From: Alphaproteobacteria bacterium
GTDB lineage: Bacteria; Pseudomonadota; Alphaproteobacteria; Micropepsales; Micropepsaceae
Reading direction: 5' to 3'
NCBI GenBank assembly: GCA_020852655.1
Contig: JADZAI010000032.1
Location: forward strand, 34,403 to 98,402
Length of the DNA stretch: 64,000 bases
Shown here: piece after piece, positions 1 through 10,516 of the stretch
Numbering within the stretch: the stretch's first letter is position 1
Layout: every line of letters starts with the position of its first letter
Translations under genes and position numbers: made by a program
The notes under the pieces: generated by a model
Seen by the model: the letters and a program-made list of their open reading frames with translations, nothing else
Told to the model about the DNA's origin: nothing
Database searches by the model: none

Positions 1-210
1 CGTGCGGCCAGGGCTTTGCGGCGCGACCGGAGCGCCGGTCAGCGCTTCGAGGTCGGCATGGGCGATGCGGTATTGCTTGCCGATCCGCGTCGCCTTCAGA
101 CGGCCCTCGCGAACATAGGCGCGCACCGTGCGGACATGCAGGCCGAGACGCTCGGCGACCTGCTCCACGGAATAGAGCGGCTGGGATGCGGAAAAAGCAG
201 GCGGAGACAT
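1..210 (-). CDS. Helix-turn-helix (excisionase/MerR-like) DNA-binding protein, partial
   Basis: The gene reads leftwards from an ATG at 210 and runs off the window edge, so only the first 70 residues are visible. After a short Ser/Pro/Ala-rich start, residues about 12-60 match the HTH_17 excisionase-type domain: YSVEQVAERLGLHVRTVRAYVREGRLKATRIGKQYRI, where the second helix, the RTVRAYVREGRL segment and the RIGKQYRI wing are typical. These small winged-helix proteins bind DNA; they occur as phage or plasmid excisionases and as domains of larger regulators. With the C-terminus missing I cannot tell which this is. The family call is firm and the role is open. Confidence 0.75.
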   Translation of the reverse strand, partial: MSPPAFSASQPLYSVEQVAERLGLHVRTVRAYVREGRLKATRIGKQYRIAHADLEALTGAPVAPQSPGRT

Positions 211-227
211 GGCGGCACCTTTCGATG

Positions 228-275
228 CGCCTGATCTATTATTCCCTATCGTGAGTCAATAGGGATGTTTAGGGA
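228..275 (-). promoter_or_regulatory. Inverted repeat in the promoter region of the HTH gene
   Basis: A 7-bp inverted repeat TCCCTAT (243-249) / ATAGGGA (259-265) with a 9-nt spacer lies 33 nt upstream of the HTH start, and a further AGGGA half-site follows near 271. On the minus strand a TTGACT hexamer sits between the two arms and AT-rich sequence (AATAATAG) follows it. The arrangement fits a -35 element overlapped by an operator, perhaps for autoregulation. The -10 assignment is weak, so this is a suggestion only. Confidence 0.35.
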
Positions 276-288
276 GTTATAGAGAAGC

Positions 289-840
289 TTAGAATAGGCC
301 TTCGCGATAGACCTCCTTTCCATCGATGCGGAGCGCCTTGATCGCCGCGGTGCCTTCGTCGGTTACGGCGAGGACGATATCGGTGCGGTGTTCGCCGGTC
401 GCCGTCTCGATGGCGCGGCCGTGGCCCTGCGGGACGAAATATTGCTCGATGCCGTAGCGCACGAAGATCGCGCCTGGGTCGGAGCGGCCATGCCAGGTGC
501 CGAGCAGCATCACCTGGTCGCCGGTCAGCGTGGGCGGCGTGAGCGCGGCATGGTCGAGCACGTAGCGCCCGCCCTCGGGCCGGAGCACGACGTAGATCGG
601 CTCGTCACCGTCCGTGGGCGGACGATCGGAGAGGCCCTGAACCTTGGCCGCATCGATGCGCGTGAAGGGATAGGCGAGCCGCACATAATCGCCGCGGAAG
701 AGGTCGCGCGGGTCGACCGGTTCGACCGCGACGACGATCTCGCGGCCGCCGGCGAGGACGATCATGCGCTCGGCGATCATCCACGCGACCAGCGCAGTCA
801 TCAGGGCGCCGGCCAGAAGAATGCGCCAGGTCGAGGTCAT
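289..840 (-). CDS. GDYXXLXY domain membrane-anchored protein
   Basis: This 183-aa protein has one N-terminal membrane helix (residues about 6-25) followed by a globular domain. The family signature GDYVRLAY is at about residues 50-57. The C-terminal part contains FVRYGIEQYFVPQG, the second conserved block of the family. Its ATG at 840 overlaps the stop of the DUF2157 gene upstream by 4 nt, so the two are translationally coupled. GDYXXLXY proteins are regularly paired with DUF2157/DUF4401 membrane proteins; the biochemical role of the pair is not known. Family assignment is confident. Confidence 0.85.
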   Translation of the reverse strand: MTSTWRILLAGALMTALVAWMIAERMIVLAGGREIVVAVEPVDPRDLFRGDYVRLAYPFTRIDAAKVQGLSDRPPTDGDEPIYVVLRPEGGRYVLDHAALTPPTLTGDQVMLLGTWHGRSDPGAIFVRYGIEQYFVPQGHGRAIETATGEHRTDIVLAVTDEGTAAIKALRIDGKEVYREGLF

Positions 841-2114
841 GATGCGGCTCCCGTGCGGGCGATCATGGCGCGGCGGACGCGATCGAGGCCGATCGCGAGG
901 GCGATGAGCAGAACGCCGCCCACCGCGAAGAACAGCGCGCCCTGAAGGAAATCGTCGAAGACCGAGGCGTAGAGATAGATCGTCCAGAGGCCGAAGCCGA
1001 TGAAGCCGAGATTGATCGCGGTGCGGTCGTCGCGGCGGAGGCCGAGCGAGATCACCCAGACAAGTTCGAGGCCGACGACCGTGAGCGCCGGAATCTCGAT
1101 GGCGTTGCGATTGCTCGGCGCGCCGAGGAAGGGCAGGGCGAAGACGAGCGCGGCGAAGGCGACGGCGATCAGCGCGTCGATCGCGGCGAGCCGCCTGGCA
1201 TAGGCGGCGACGGCTGCGACCGCGGCGACGATGCCCAGCAGCACGACGCCGACGGGCAGCCACGTCTCCGGCTGCGGCGCGCGATAGCCCCAGGAGACGA
1301 CGAGCGTCGCGAGAACCGCGCCGATCATCATCCAGAAGCGCAAGGGCCGGACGGTCCAGTCCTGCTGCGCGCCGGGCAGATGCAGCCCGCACCAGGCTGC
1401 CAGCGTGATCTGCGCGAGGGCGGCGAAGGACGCGGTCTCCGACAGGCCGATGAGATCGCCGAGCCGCGCCGTCGAGGCGACGAGCCAGGTCAGGATGGCG
1501 AGCGTCGCCGCCTGGAGCGCAACGTACCAGGCGTGGCGCAGCGTACAGGCGAGCGCGGCGGCGCAGGCGATCGGGAACAGCCACAGATGCGTGTCGTCCC
1601 CGGCGATCCAGCCTGCGATGATCCAGGCGATAGTGAGCAGGAAGCCCACTGTCATCACGGTCGGGCTGGCGGCGAGGATTGCGACAGAGAGGCCGCCGAG
1701 TGACCACAGCATCAGCCCGTCCTCGACGCCGCCGGAGAGGTGATAGGTCTGGCCGACGAACCAGATCGCCGCGCCATAGGTGCCGACGGCGACCAGCAGA
1801 AAGACCTCGGCCGCGGCGAAATAGCGCCGCGCTCCGGCCCAGGCGGCAAGCCCGGTCGTGGCCCAGAGGCCGCCGAAGAGGATGAGCAGGCGGGGCAGCT
1901 TGTCGAGGCCCTGCCAGTTGGCGGCGATGAAGGAGAGGATCGCCGCCACGATCAGCGCGCCGCCGAGCAGGCCGAGGATCGCCGGCAACCCGAAGCGGCG
2001 GTCGGCATCGACATGGGCCAGGATGCCGGCGCGCGATTGCGGCGCGATCAGGCCGGCGGCGATCCACTCGTCGAGGTCGCGGGCAAGCTGGGCACGGTAG
2101 AGCGGCGGGCGCAT
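837..2114 (-). CDS. DUF2157 domain multi-pass membrane protein
   Basis: A polytopic membrane protein of about 425 aa. The N-terminal cytosolic DUF2157 segment (LARDLDEWIAAGLI, then a RFGLPAILGLLGGALIVAAIL transition into the membrane) is followed by roughly a dozen hydrophobic helices. I place the start at ATG 2114 because family proteins begin a few residues before the LxxLDxW segment. An ATG at 2165 in the same frame would add 17 residues but lies right beside the operator at 2171-2188 and lacks a ribosome binding site. The gene is divergent from the ArsR-methyltransferase regulator, and its 3' end overlaps the GDYXXLXY gene by 4 nt. Function unknown. Confidence 0.82.
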   Translation of the reverse strand: MRPPLYRAQLARDLDEWIAAGLIAPQSRAGILAHVDADRRFGLPAILGLLGGALIVAAILSFIAANWQGLDKLPRLLILFGGLWATTGLAAWAGARRYFAAAEVFLLVAVGTYGAAIWFVGQTYHLSGGVEDGLMLWSLGGLSVAILAASPTVMTVGFLLTIAWIIAGWIAGDDTHLWLFPIACAAALACTLRHAWYVALQAATLAILTWLVASTARLGDLIGLSETASFAALAQITLAAWCGLHLPGAQQDWTVRPLRFWMMIGAVLATLVVSWGYRAPQPETWLPVGVVLLGIVAAVAAVAAYARRLAAIDALIAVAFAALVFALPFLGAPSNRNAIEIPALTVVGLELVWVISLGLRRDDRTAINLGFIGFGLWTIYLYASVFDDFLQGALFFAVGGVLLIALAIGLDRVRRAMIARTGAAS

Positions 2115-2159
2115 GCGCAAGACTCGCCCGAGGAATGGGGCCACGCCAAGGCAAAACCC

Positions 2160-2188
2160 TTGCATTCACGTATAAAGATATGTTTATG
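2160..2188 (+). promoter_or_regulatory. Promoter with palindromic ArsR-type operator upstream of the sahR-like gene
   Basis: The stretch TATAAAGATATGTTTATG (2171-2188) contains the inverted repeat ATAAA (2172-2176) / TTTAT (2183-2187) around a 6-nt centre. This is the 5+6+5 architecture used by ArsR-family dimers. A plausible promoter is TTGCAT (2160-2165), 17 nt, TTTATG (2183-2188), so the palindrome would cover the spacer and -10 box. It lies in the divergent gap between the DUF2157 gene and the regulator, so the regulator probably represses itself and metF, and possibly the divergent pair. Similarity to published SahR sites is from memory and not verified. Confidence 0.65.
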
Positions 2189-2208
2189 TCATAGAAACGG
2201 AGGCGGAA

Positions 2209-3195
2209 TTGCGCGTCTTGCTCGATGGCCTGAAAGCGATTGCCGAGCCCACCCGGCTGCGGCTGCTCGCACTTTTGGCCCGGGCCGAGCTCACCGTGAC
2301 CGAGATCACCCAAGTGCTGAAGCAGAGCCAGCCGCGGGTGAGCCGCCACCTGAAGCTGATGGTAGACGCCGGCCTGCTGAAGCGCTTCCCGGAAGGGACC
2401 TGGGTCTTCTACCGCCTCGCCGAAGATGGCGACGCGGCCGCGCTGGGGAAAGCCGTGACGGCGCTCATGGAGCGCGACGACCCGGTCCTTGCGGAAGACG
2501 CCGCCCGGCTCGACGCGATCCGCGAGGCCCGCGTGACGGCGGCGGCCAGCTATTTCGCCGAGAACGCCTCGCGCTGGGACGAGATCCGCAAGCTCTATCT
2601 GCCGGAGGAGGCGATCGAGCAGGCGATGGCGGAGATGGTGGGCGAAGCCCGCATCGGCACGCTGATCGACCTCGGCACCGGCACCGGCCGCATGCTGGAA
2701 GTCCTCGGTCCGCGCGCCGACCGGGCCATCGGCATCGACGCGAGCCACGAAATGCTCTCGATCGCCCGCGCCAATCTGGAGCGCTCCGGTCTTGCCAACA
2801 CGCAGGTGCGCTACGGCAATATCCTGCGGCTCGATCCGGGCGCGCTCGGCCTCGTGCCGAAGGCCGACACGGTCGTGCTGCACCATGTGCTGCATTTCTT
2901 CGAGCACCCGGTCGAGGTGGTGATGCAGGCGGCGCGCCTGCTGAACGAGAATGGCCGCATGTTGATCGCCGACTTCGCGCCGCACGCGCTGGAGCGGCTG
3001 CGCGCGGAACACGCCCATCGCCGGCTCGGCTTCGCGGATCGCGAGGTGCAGGCCTGGGCCGATGCGGTTGGGCTGACGGTCGGCGCGGTGCGCGAACTGC
3101 CGCCGGCCGAAGCGGGCGACGACCGGCTGACGGTCAAGATTTGGCTGCTGGAGAAACCCAAGGGCGCGGTGCGCCGGGCCGGGGAGGCCGCCTGA
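2209..3195 (+). CDS. sahR: ArsR-family regulator fused to a SAM-methyltransferase-fold domain (SahR-like)
   Basis: 328 aa. Residues about 1-90 form an ArsR winged helix (LKAIAEPTRLRLLALL, then the recognition helix QSQPRVSRHLKLM and the wing GTWVFYRL). Residues about 140-260 form a class I methyltransferase fold with the SAM-binding loop D154-LGTGTG and GIDASHEML. No metal-binding CxC motif of the classical ArsR sensors is visible. The start is TTG 2209, preceded by GGAGG (2199-2203). The metF start lies 1 nt after its stop. Regulators of this architecture beside metF/metH (SahR) sense S-adenosylhomocysteine and control the methionine cycle. The architecture is seen; ligand and regulon are inferred from family and context. 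Confidence 0.8.
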   Translation: MRVLLDGLKAIAEPTRLRLLALLARAELTVTEITQVLKQSQPRVSRHLKLMVDAGLLKRFPEGTWVFYRLAEDGDAAALGKAVTALMERDDPVLAEDAARLDAIREARVTAAASYFAENASRWDEIRKLYLPEEAIEQAMAEMVGEARIGTLIDLGTGTGRMLEVLGPRADRAIGIDASHEMLSIARANLERSGLANTQVRYGNILRLDPGALGLVPKADTVVLHHVLHFFEHPVEVVMQAARLLNENGRMLIADFAPHALERLRAEHAHRRLGFADREVQAWADAVGLTVGAVRELPPAEAGDDRLTVKIWLLEKPKGAVRRAGEAA

Positions 3196-3196
3196 G

Positions 3197-4069
3197 ATGA
3201 GCCTGAACGTTTCCTTCGAATTCTTCCCGCCCAAGAGCGACGAGGCCGAGCAGACGCTGTGGAAGGCGATCCGCCGCCTTGAGCCGCTCGGCCCGAGCTT
3301 CGTGTCCGTCACCTATGGCGCCGGCGGATCGACCCGCGAGCGCACCCACGCGACGGTGAAGCGCATCGTCGACGAGACGGCGCTGAAGCCCGCCGCGCAT
3401 CTCACCTGCGTCGGCGCCACGCAAGGCGAGATCGACGAGGTGATCCAGGAATACTGGGACGCCGGCGTGCGCCACATCGTGGCGCTGCGCGGCGACATGC
3501 CCGACATGGGCGCCTATCGCGAGACGGCCGGCGGCTATGACTCGACGCCGGCCCTGATCGAAGGGATCAGGCGCGTCGGCGACTTCGAGGTGAGCGTCTC
3601 GTGCTATCCCGAGAAGCATCCCGACAGCACCAATCTCGACGCCGACATCGAATTGCTGAAGCGCAAGATCGATGCCGGCGCGACGCGCGCCATCACGCAA
3701 TTCGTCTTCGACACCGACCTGCATATCCGCTTCCTGGAGCGGGCACGGCGGCTCGGCGTGAAGATCCCGGTGGTGCCGGGTATCATGCCGACGACCAACT
3801 ACAAGGGCATTGTGCGCATGGCCGGCCGCTGCGGCGCCAGCGTGCCGGGGTGGCTGCACGAGCGCTTCGAAGGGCTCGACGACGATCTGGAGACCCGCAA
3901 GCTCATCGCCGCGACGATCGCGGCCGAGCAGGTGGAGCGGCTGACGGCGATCGGCTTCGACAACATCCATTTCTACACGCTGAACCAGGCCGACCTGACC
4001 TACGCGATCTGCCGGATGCTCGGCATCAAGCCGACCAAGCCGAACGCGCCGTTGGAGCGGGCTGCCTAG
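3197..4069 (+). CDS. metF: Methylenetetrahydrofolate reductase
   Basis: 290 aa, close to the roughly 296 aa of E. coli MetF. It reduces 5,10-methylene-THF to 5-methyl-THF with FAD, supplying the methyl donor for MetH downstream. Visible family motifs are FEFFPPK near the N-terminus, SVTYGAGGSTRERT, HLTCVG, LRGDMP (FAD/folate pocket), SCYPEKHP and the C-terminal HFYTLNQ. It starts 1 nt after the stop of the sahR-like gene and is clearly co-transcribed with it. A toxin-antitoxin pair separates it from metH. Confidence 0.96.
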   Translation: MSLNVSFEFFPPKSDEAEQTLWKAIRRLEPLGPSFVSVTYGAGGSTRERTHATVKRIVDETALKPAAHLTCVGATQGEIDEVIQEYWDAGVRHIVALRGDMPDMGAYRETAGGYDSTPALIEGIRRVGDFEVSVSCYPEKHPDSTNLDADIELLKRKIDAGATRAITQFVFDTDLHIRFLERARRLGVKIPVVPGIMPTTNYKGIVRMAGRCGASVPGWLHERFEGLDDDLETRKLIAATIAAEQVERLTAIGFDNIHFYTLNQADLTYAICRMLGIKPTKPNAPLERAA

Positions 4070-4102
4070 GGGTGGGTGTACCTGGGTATTGACACCCACC
4101 CC
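4069..4102. other. Strong 11-bp inverted repeat just after metF
   Basis: GGGGTGGGTGT (4069-4079) and ACACCCACCCC (4092-4102) form a perfect 11-bp stem with a 12-nt loop, beginning at the last base of the metF stop codon. No T-run follows on either strand, so it is not a canonical intrinsic terminator. It may stabilise the mRNA end, pause transcription, or mark the left edge of the inserted toxin-antitoxin segment. A related G-rich/C-rich pair (GGGGGTG 4424-4430 / CACCCCC 4448-4454) lies inside the next gene. Confidence 0.55.
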
Positions 4103-4141
4103 GGATCACTCTTATGCACTCCCATCGGGAGGCCGAAAAAA

Positions 4142-4642
4142 ATGGCAATGGCGATCGTTCGGGACAACGTGATTTGGTTGAAGCACTTGCGGGATGACCC
4201 GGTGCTCGTGGATCACCTGTCGGCGCTGCGCGGGGGAGAGCTCGTAACCCTCATTGTGAATGGTATTCCCGGAAAATGGGGAAAAATGGGCGACGGTAAG
4301 GATGGTCGGCCGACTGCCGGCGTGCGTCCTTTGGGAGCGGCTAAGGACTATTGGAACACGCTGTTCAGCGAGCGCCGGGGGGAGGACGTGTCCATTCAGC
4401 TCGGGAAGCCTTCGGAGCATGTTGGGGGTGAGGGTGGGTCCAGTCCCCACCCCCGTCCATCGGGGCTAGCCGAGCAGGCGACCGTCTATGGCCGGATTGA
4501 GTACGCCGATCCTGCGCGACGGGTAGCTGCCATCCAGGCGTTGCGCGACAGCTGGGCGCACGGGCCTCGCCATCCCACCGACCCAACGATCGTGCTGACC
4601 CGCGACGACATGCATGACCGCGAGCTAGACCGCTTGCCATGA
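4142..4642 (+). CDS. Unrecognised protein encoded before a PIN toxin; candidate antitoxin
   Basis: 166 aa with no family I recognise. It starts at ATG 4142 with GGGAGG (4127-4132) upstream. The first 90 residues look folded (WLKHLRDDPVLVDHLSALRGGELVTLIVNG). A Gly/Ser/Pro/His linker around residues 96-107 is encoded by the second G-rich inverted repeat, and a C-terminal part carries ARRVAAIQALRDSWAHG and many acidic residues. Its stop overlaps the ATG of the PIN-domain gene, as is usual for type II antitoxin-toxin pairs. Long for an antitoxin. The antitoxin role rests on context alone. Confidence 0.55.
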   Translation: MAMAIVRDNVIWLKHLRDDPVLVDHLSALRGGELVTLIVNGIPGKWGKMGDGKDGRPTAGVRPLGAAKDYWNTLFSERRGEDVSIQLGKPSEHVGGEGGSSPHPRPSGLAEQATVYGRIEYADPARRVAAIQALRDSWAHGPRHPTDPTIVLTRDDMHDRELDRLP

Positions 4643-5085
4643 TGACGGCGGACACCAACGTCTTCGTCTACACCTTCGGCGCCGAGAGTGAGCCGAAGAC
4701 GCTAGCTGCGCGTCGTGTAGTCGAATTTCTCCAGGACATGCAGGCGCCGATCGGTCTTCAGGTCGTCGGCGAGCTCCAGAACGCGCTTCGCCGCAAGCTG
4801 AAGCACCCCGCGCCGCTCGCAGCCCTCAATGTCCGCCAAGTGCTGACGGCTTTTGACACGTTTGCACCCAGCCGGGCCAACGCAGAGGAAGCGATCGACT
4901 TCATGTCGATCGCTCGCTTCTCGTACTGGGATGGTCTGCTGGTGACGGCGGCCCGCGATGCCGGCTGCACCGTCTTCTTCAGCGAGGACATGCACGACGG
5001 TGCCCGCCTCGGCGACCTCGAAATCGTCAATCCATTTGGTGCGGGCGGTCTTAGTGACCGGGCGCGCGTGCTTTTGAATATCTGA
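4639..5085 (+). CDS. PIN-domain toxin (VapC-like ribonuclease)
   Basis: 148 aa, a complete PIN domain. The four acidic metal-binding positions are visible: D of TADTNVFVY (residue 5), E of VVGELQNAL, D of YWDGLLVTAA and D of FSEDMHDG. PIN toxins are Mg-dependent endoribonucleases that cut tRNA or other RNA and are held in check by a co-encoded antitoxin. The ATG at 4639 overlaps the upstream gene's stop (ATGA), and a second ATG follows immediately at 4642. The pair sits between metF and metH, 9 nt before metH, so metH may be read through from it. Confidence 0.85.
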   Translation: MMTADTNVFVYTFGAESEPKTLAARRVVEFLQDMQAPIGLQVVGELQNALRRKLKHPAPLAALNVRQVLTAFDTFAPSRANAEEAIDFMSIARFSYWDGLLVTAARDAGCTVFFSEDMHDGARLGDLEIVNPFGAGGLSDRARVLLNI

Positions 5086-5094
5086 AAGAGAGCG

Positions 5095-8811
<3,717 letters not shown>

Positions 8812-8830
8812 CGGCGCCCGGGCCGGCGCA

Positions 8831-8849
8831 GGCGGAGCGATGCTCCGCC
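8831..8849. other. GC-rich hairpin downstream of metH
   Basis: GGCGGAGC (8831-8838), loop GAT, GCTCCGCC (8842-8849) form a perfect 8-bp stem 20 nt after the metH stop and 24 nt before the next ATG. There is no T-tract. It may protect the 3' end of the metH message or weakly terminate, and the next gene could still be read through. Confidence 0.45.
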
Positions 8850-8873
8850 GGCGCGTCTGTGGTACAAGGCGCC

Positions 8874-9398
8874 ATGCGCGCCGTTTCCCGCGTCTTCTGG
8901 ACGAGCCTCGCGGTCCTCTTCCTCATCGAGGCCTGGCTCTGGCGGCACACCGAGCCGCTGGTGGCGGCGGTGGTGCGCGCCATCCCGCTCGCCTCGATCA
9001 AGGCAGCCATCGCGGCCGGCGTGAACCGCTTGCCGCCTTTCGTCGTGCTGTTCGTCTTCGCGATCCCGGTGGCGCTGCTGGTGCCGTTCAAGCTCGCGGC
9101 GCTGTGGCTGCTGGCCGAGGGACATCTGCTGCTCGGCGCCGGAGTTTTCGTGCTCGCGAAACTGGTGGGCGTCGCAGTCGCGGCGTTCCTGTTCGAAACC
9201 TGCAAACCGAAGCTCATGCAGATGGCGTGGTTCGGCCGGTTCTATGCCTGGTTTGTCCGCGTCTGGACCTGGGCGCATGGCCTGGTCGACCCGATCAAGG
9301 CGCGCATTCGCGCCTGGGCACGGCATATTCGTGGGAAGGCGCGGAGCAGGTTTGCGCGGCGCTTCGCCTGGCTCAGGCGGTCGGCCAATCGGACATGA
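8874..9398 (+). CDS. Small multi-pass membrane protein of unknown function
   Basis: 174 aa, start ATG 8874. Three hydrophobic stretches are visible: residues about 7-22 (FWTSLAVLFLIEAWLW), about 52-75 (PFVVLFVFAIPVALLVPFKL) and about 78-103 (including the GAGVFVLAKLVGVAVAAFLF stretch). A very basic C-terminal tail (about residues 135-174, many Arg/Lys) follows, predicted cytosolic by the positive-inside rule. I do not recognise a family. It follows metH on the same strand after a hairpin and is followed by a hairpin that works as terminator on the opposite strand. Confidence 0.75.
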   Translation: MRAVSRVFWTSLAVLFLIEAWLWRHTEPLVAAVVRAIPLASIKAAIAAGVNRLPPFVVLFVFAIPVALLVPFKLAALWLLAEGHLLLGAGVFVLAKLVGVAVAAFLFETCKPKLMQMAWFGRFYAWFVRVWTWAHGLVDPIKARIRAWARHIRGKARSRFARRFAWLRRSANRT

Positions 9399-9400
9399 AA

Positions 9401-9427
9401 AAGGGCCGGGGCTTTCGCCCGGCCCTT
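9401..9427 (-). terminator. Intrinsic terminator for the 24-aa microprotein gene
   Basis: AAGGGCCGGG (9401-9410) and CCCGGCCCTT (9418-9427) form a perfect 10-bp stem with a 7-nt loop. Read on the minus strand the right arm is followed by a run of Ts (five Ts counting the stem end), giving a textbook rho-independent terminator 26 nt after the stop of the microprotein ORF. On the plus strand only TT follows, so it serves the membrane-protein gene poorly. Confidence 0.75.
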
Positions 9428-9452
9428 GAACTTGCGCTCGTTCAGCTTCGGT

Positions 9453-9527
9453 TCAGAGGAAGCCGATCAGGATCGCGCCCAGAAAGAGAAAGACTGCACC
9501 GGTGGTCAGCACGCCGACCTGTTGCAT
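9453..9527 (-). CDS. 24-aa single-pass membrane microprotein
   Basis: A 25-codon ORF (ATG at 9527, TGA at 9455-9453) encodes a peptide starting MQQVGVLTTG and then entirely hydrophobic (AVFLFLGAILIGFL), one transmembrane helix that reaches the C-terminus. GGGAG sits 6 nt before the ATG, an excellent ribosome binding site. A rho-independent terminator with a T-run lies just downstream on the same strand. An RBS, a compact ORF and a dedicated terminator together argue that this is a real small gene. No neighbour overlaps it. Function unknown; single-helix microproteins often modulate membrane complexes. Confidence 0.65.
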   Translation of the reverse strand: MQQVGVLTTGAVFLFLGAILIGFL

Positions 9528-9611
9528 TGGATTCTCCCTGCCCAACGTGCGCCCACTGTGGCGCGGATGTGACGAACTCACAAATTAAAACGATGTTGCA
9601 ACGCAACCGTT

Positions 9612-9633
9612 CCGGACAGAAAGTTTCGTCCGG
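9612..9633. other. Imperfect palindrome between microprotein gene and SDR
   Basis: CCGGAC (9612-9617) and GTCCGG (9628-9633) form a 6-bp stem whose 10-nt loop itself contains GAAA/TTTC. It lies in the 198-bp gap between the microprotein start and the 3' end of the SDR gene. It could be the 3' hairpin of the SDR transcript or an operator of the microprotein gene. The rest of the gap shows an AT-rich patch (ACAAATTAAAACG, about 9581-9593) about 55-65 nt upstream of the microprotein ATG, which may hold its promoter. Confidence 0.3.
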
Positions 9634-9725
9634 GCGGCCGTTCGTTGCGTCGTGATGGCGGAATTAGGGCAGATCGTGTCGGATTACAGCATCGTCACGC
9701 TTATCCGTCGCTTAAGCCTGAGCGG

Positions 9726-10418
9726 TCACCAGGGCAGGCGCGCGCCGTCGTAGTTCAGGAAGCGGCCGGAGTCGGACGGCGTCAGCGCGCGGATCGTCGT
9801 GCGCATCGCCGCTACGCTTTCCTCCGGCGCAAGCGGCGCATTCGGCCCGCCCATGTCGGTCCGCACCCAGCCGGGATGCATCGGCACGGCGATGATGCCG
9901 TCGCCGCGCCATTCGGTGGCGAGCGTCGAAACCAGCTTGTTCAGCGCCGCCTTCGAGGTGCGGTAGGCATGCATGCCCGTGCTGCTGCCCTCGTTCGAAC
10001 CCATCTGCGAGGTGATGGCGACGAATTTCCGGTCGTTGCCGGCTTTCAGGTTCGCGTGGACGATCTGCGCGAGGCGCAGCGGGGCCATCGTGTTCACCGC
10101 GAAGGTGCGGGTCCAGGCGTCGAAATCCATATCGTCCCAGCCCTGCCTGTTGCCGCCATAGATGCCGGCATTGGCGATCGCGATGTCGACCGGCTGGTTG
10201 CCCAGCACCGACTTGAACGCGCGGATGGACGAGTCCTCGGTCATCTCCAGCGGATGCACCGTGACGCGGCCACCCGAGCTTGCCGCGATGGCGACCAGCG
10301 CATCCGCCTTCGCCGGCGTGCGGCAGGTGGCGATCACGCGCTCGCCCGCCGCCGCGTATTGGCGGACGAACTCCAGCCCAAGGCCCCGATTGGCGCCGGC
10401 GATCAGAATTGTCGACAT
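9726..10418 (-). CDS. SDR family oxidoreductase (C-factor-like)
   Basis: 230 aa. A short-chain dehydrogenase/reductase with the nucleotide-binding loop GANRGLG near residues 7-13, NAGIYGG, the active-site Ser in AITSQMGS and YxxxK in YRTSK. It resembles the CsgA/C-factor-like SDR subgroup, whose substrates are mostly unknown. The ATG at 10418 is chosen because GGGAAG lies 4 nt upstream; a TTG five codons earlier (10433) is possible but would bury that site. It stands alone on the minus strand, 98 nt from the 5-oxoprolinase gene, which is read in the same direction. Confidence 0.88.
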   Translation of the reverse strand: MSTILIAGANRGLGLEFVRQYAAAGERVIATCRTPAKADALVAIAASSGGRVTVHPLEMTEDSSIRAFKSVLGNQPVDIAIANAGIYGGNRQGWDDMDFDAWTRTFAVNTMAPLRLAQIVHANLKAGNDRKFVAITSQMGSNEGSSTGMHAYRTSKAALNKLVSTLATEWRGDGIIAVPMHPGWVRTDMGGPNAPLAPEESVAAMRTTIRALTPSDSGRFLNYDGARLPW

Positions 10419-10516
10419 GAGACTTCCCAACAAGCTTGTGCGGTTGCCCGCCCCAGCGATCTAGTGGTCGGAGCGGCGGCTGAAAATGGGCGCGACTTTA
10501 ATGTTCGCGGTGCGCC

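Noticed and set aside
289..3312. A 1007-codon open frame on the minus strand opposite sahR and metF
   Set aside because: Only its last 183 codons are a recognisable gene (GDYXXLXY protein, own ATG at 840). The rest is Arg/Ala/His-rich shadow of genes on the other strand or in another frame.
4069..4102. Intrinsic terminator after metF
   Set aside because: The stem is strong but no T-run follows on either strand, so it is listed only as an inverted repeat.
5040..5094. Possible cobalamin or SAM riboswitch before metH
   Set aside because: The gap between the toxin and metH is 9 nt, and no B12-box or SAM-riboswitch core is visible upstream of metF or metH.
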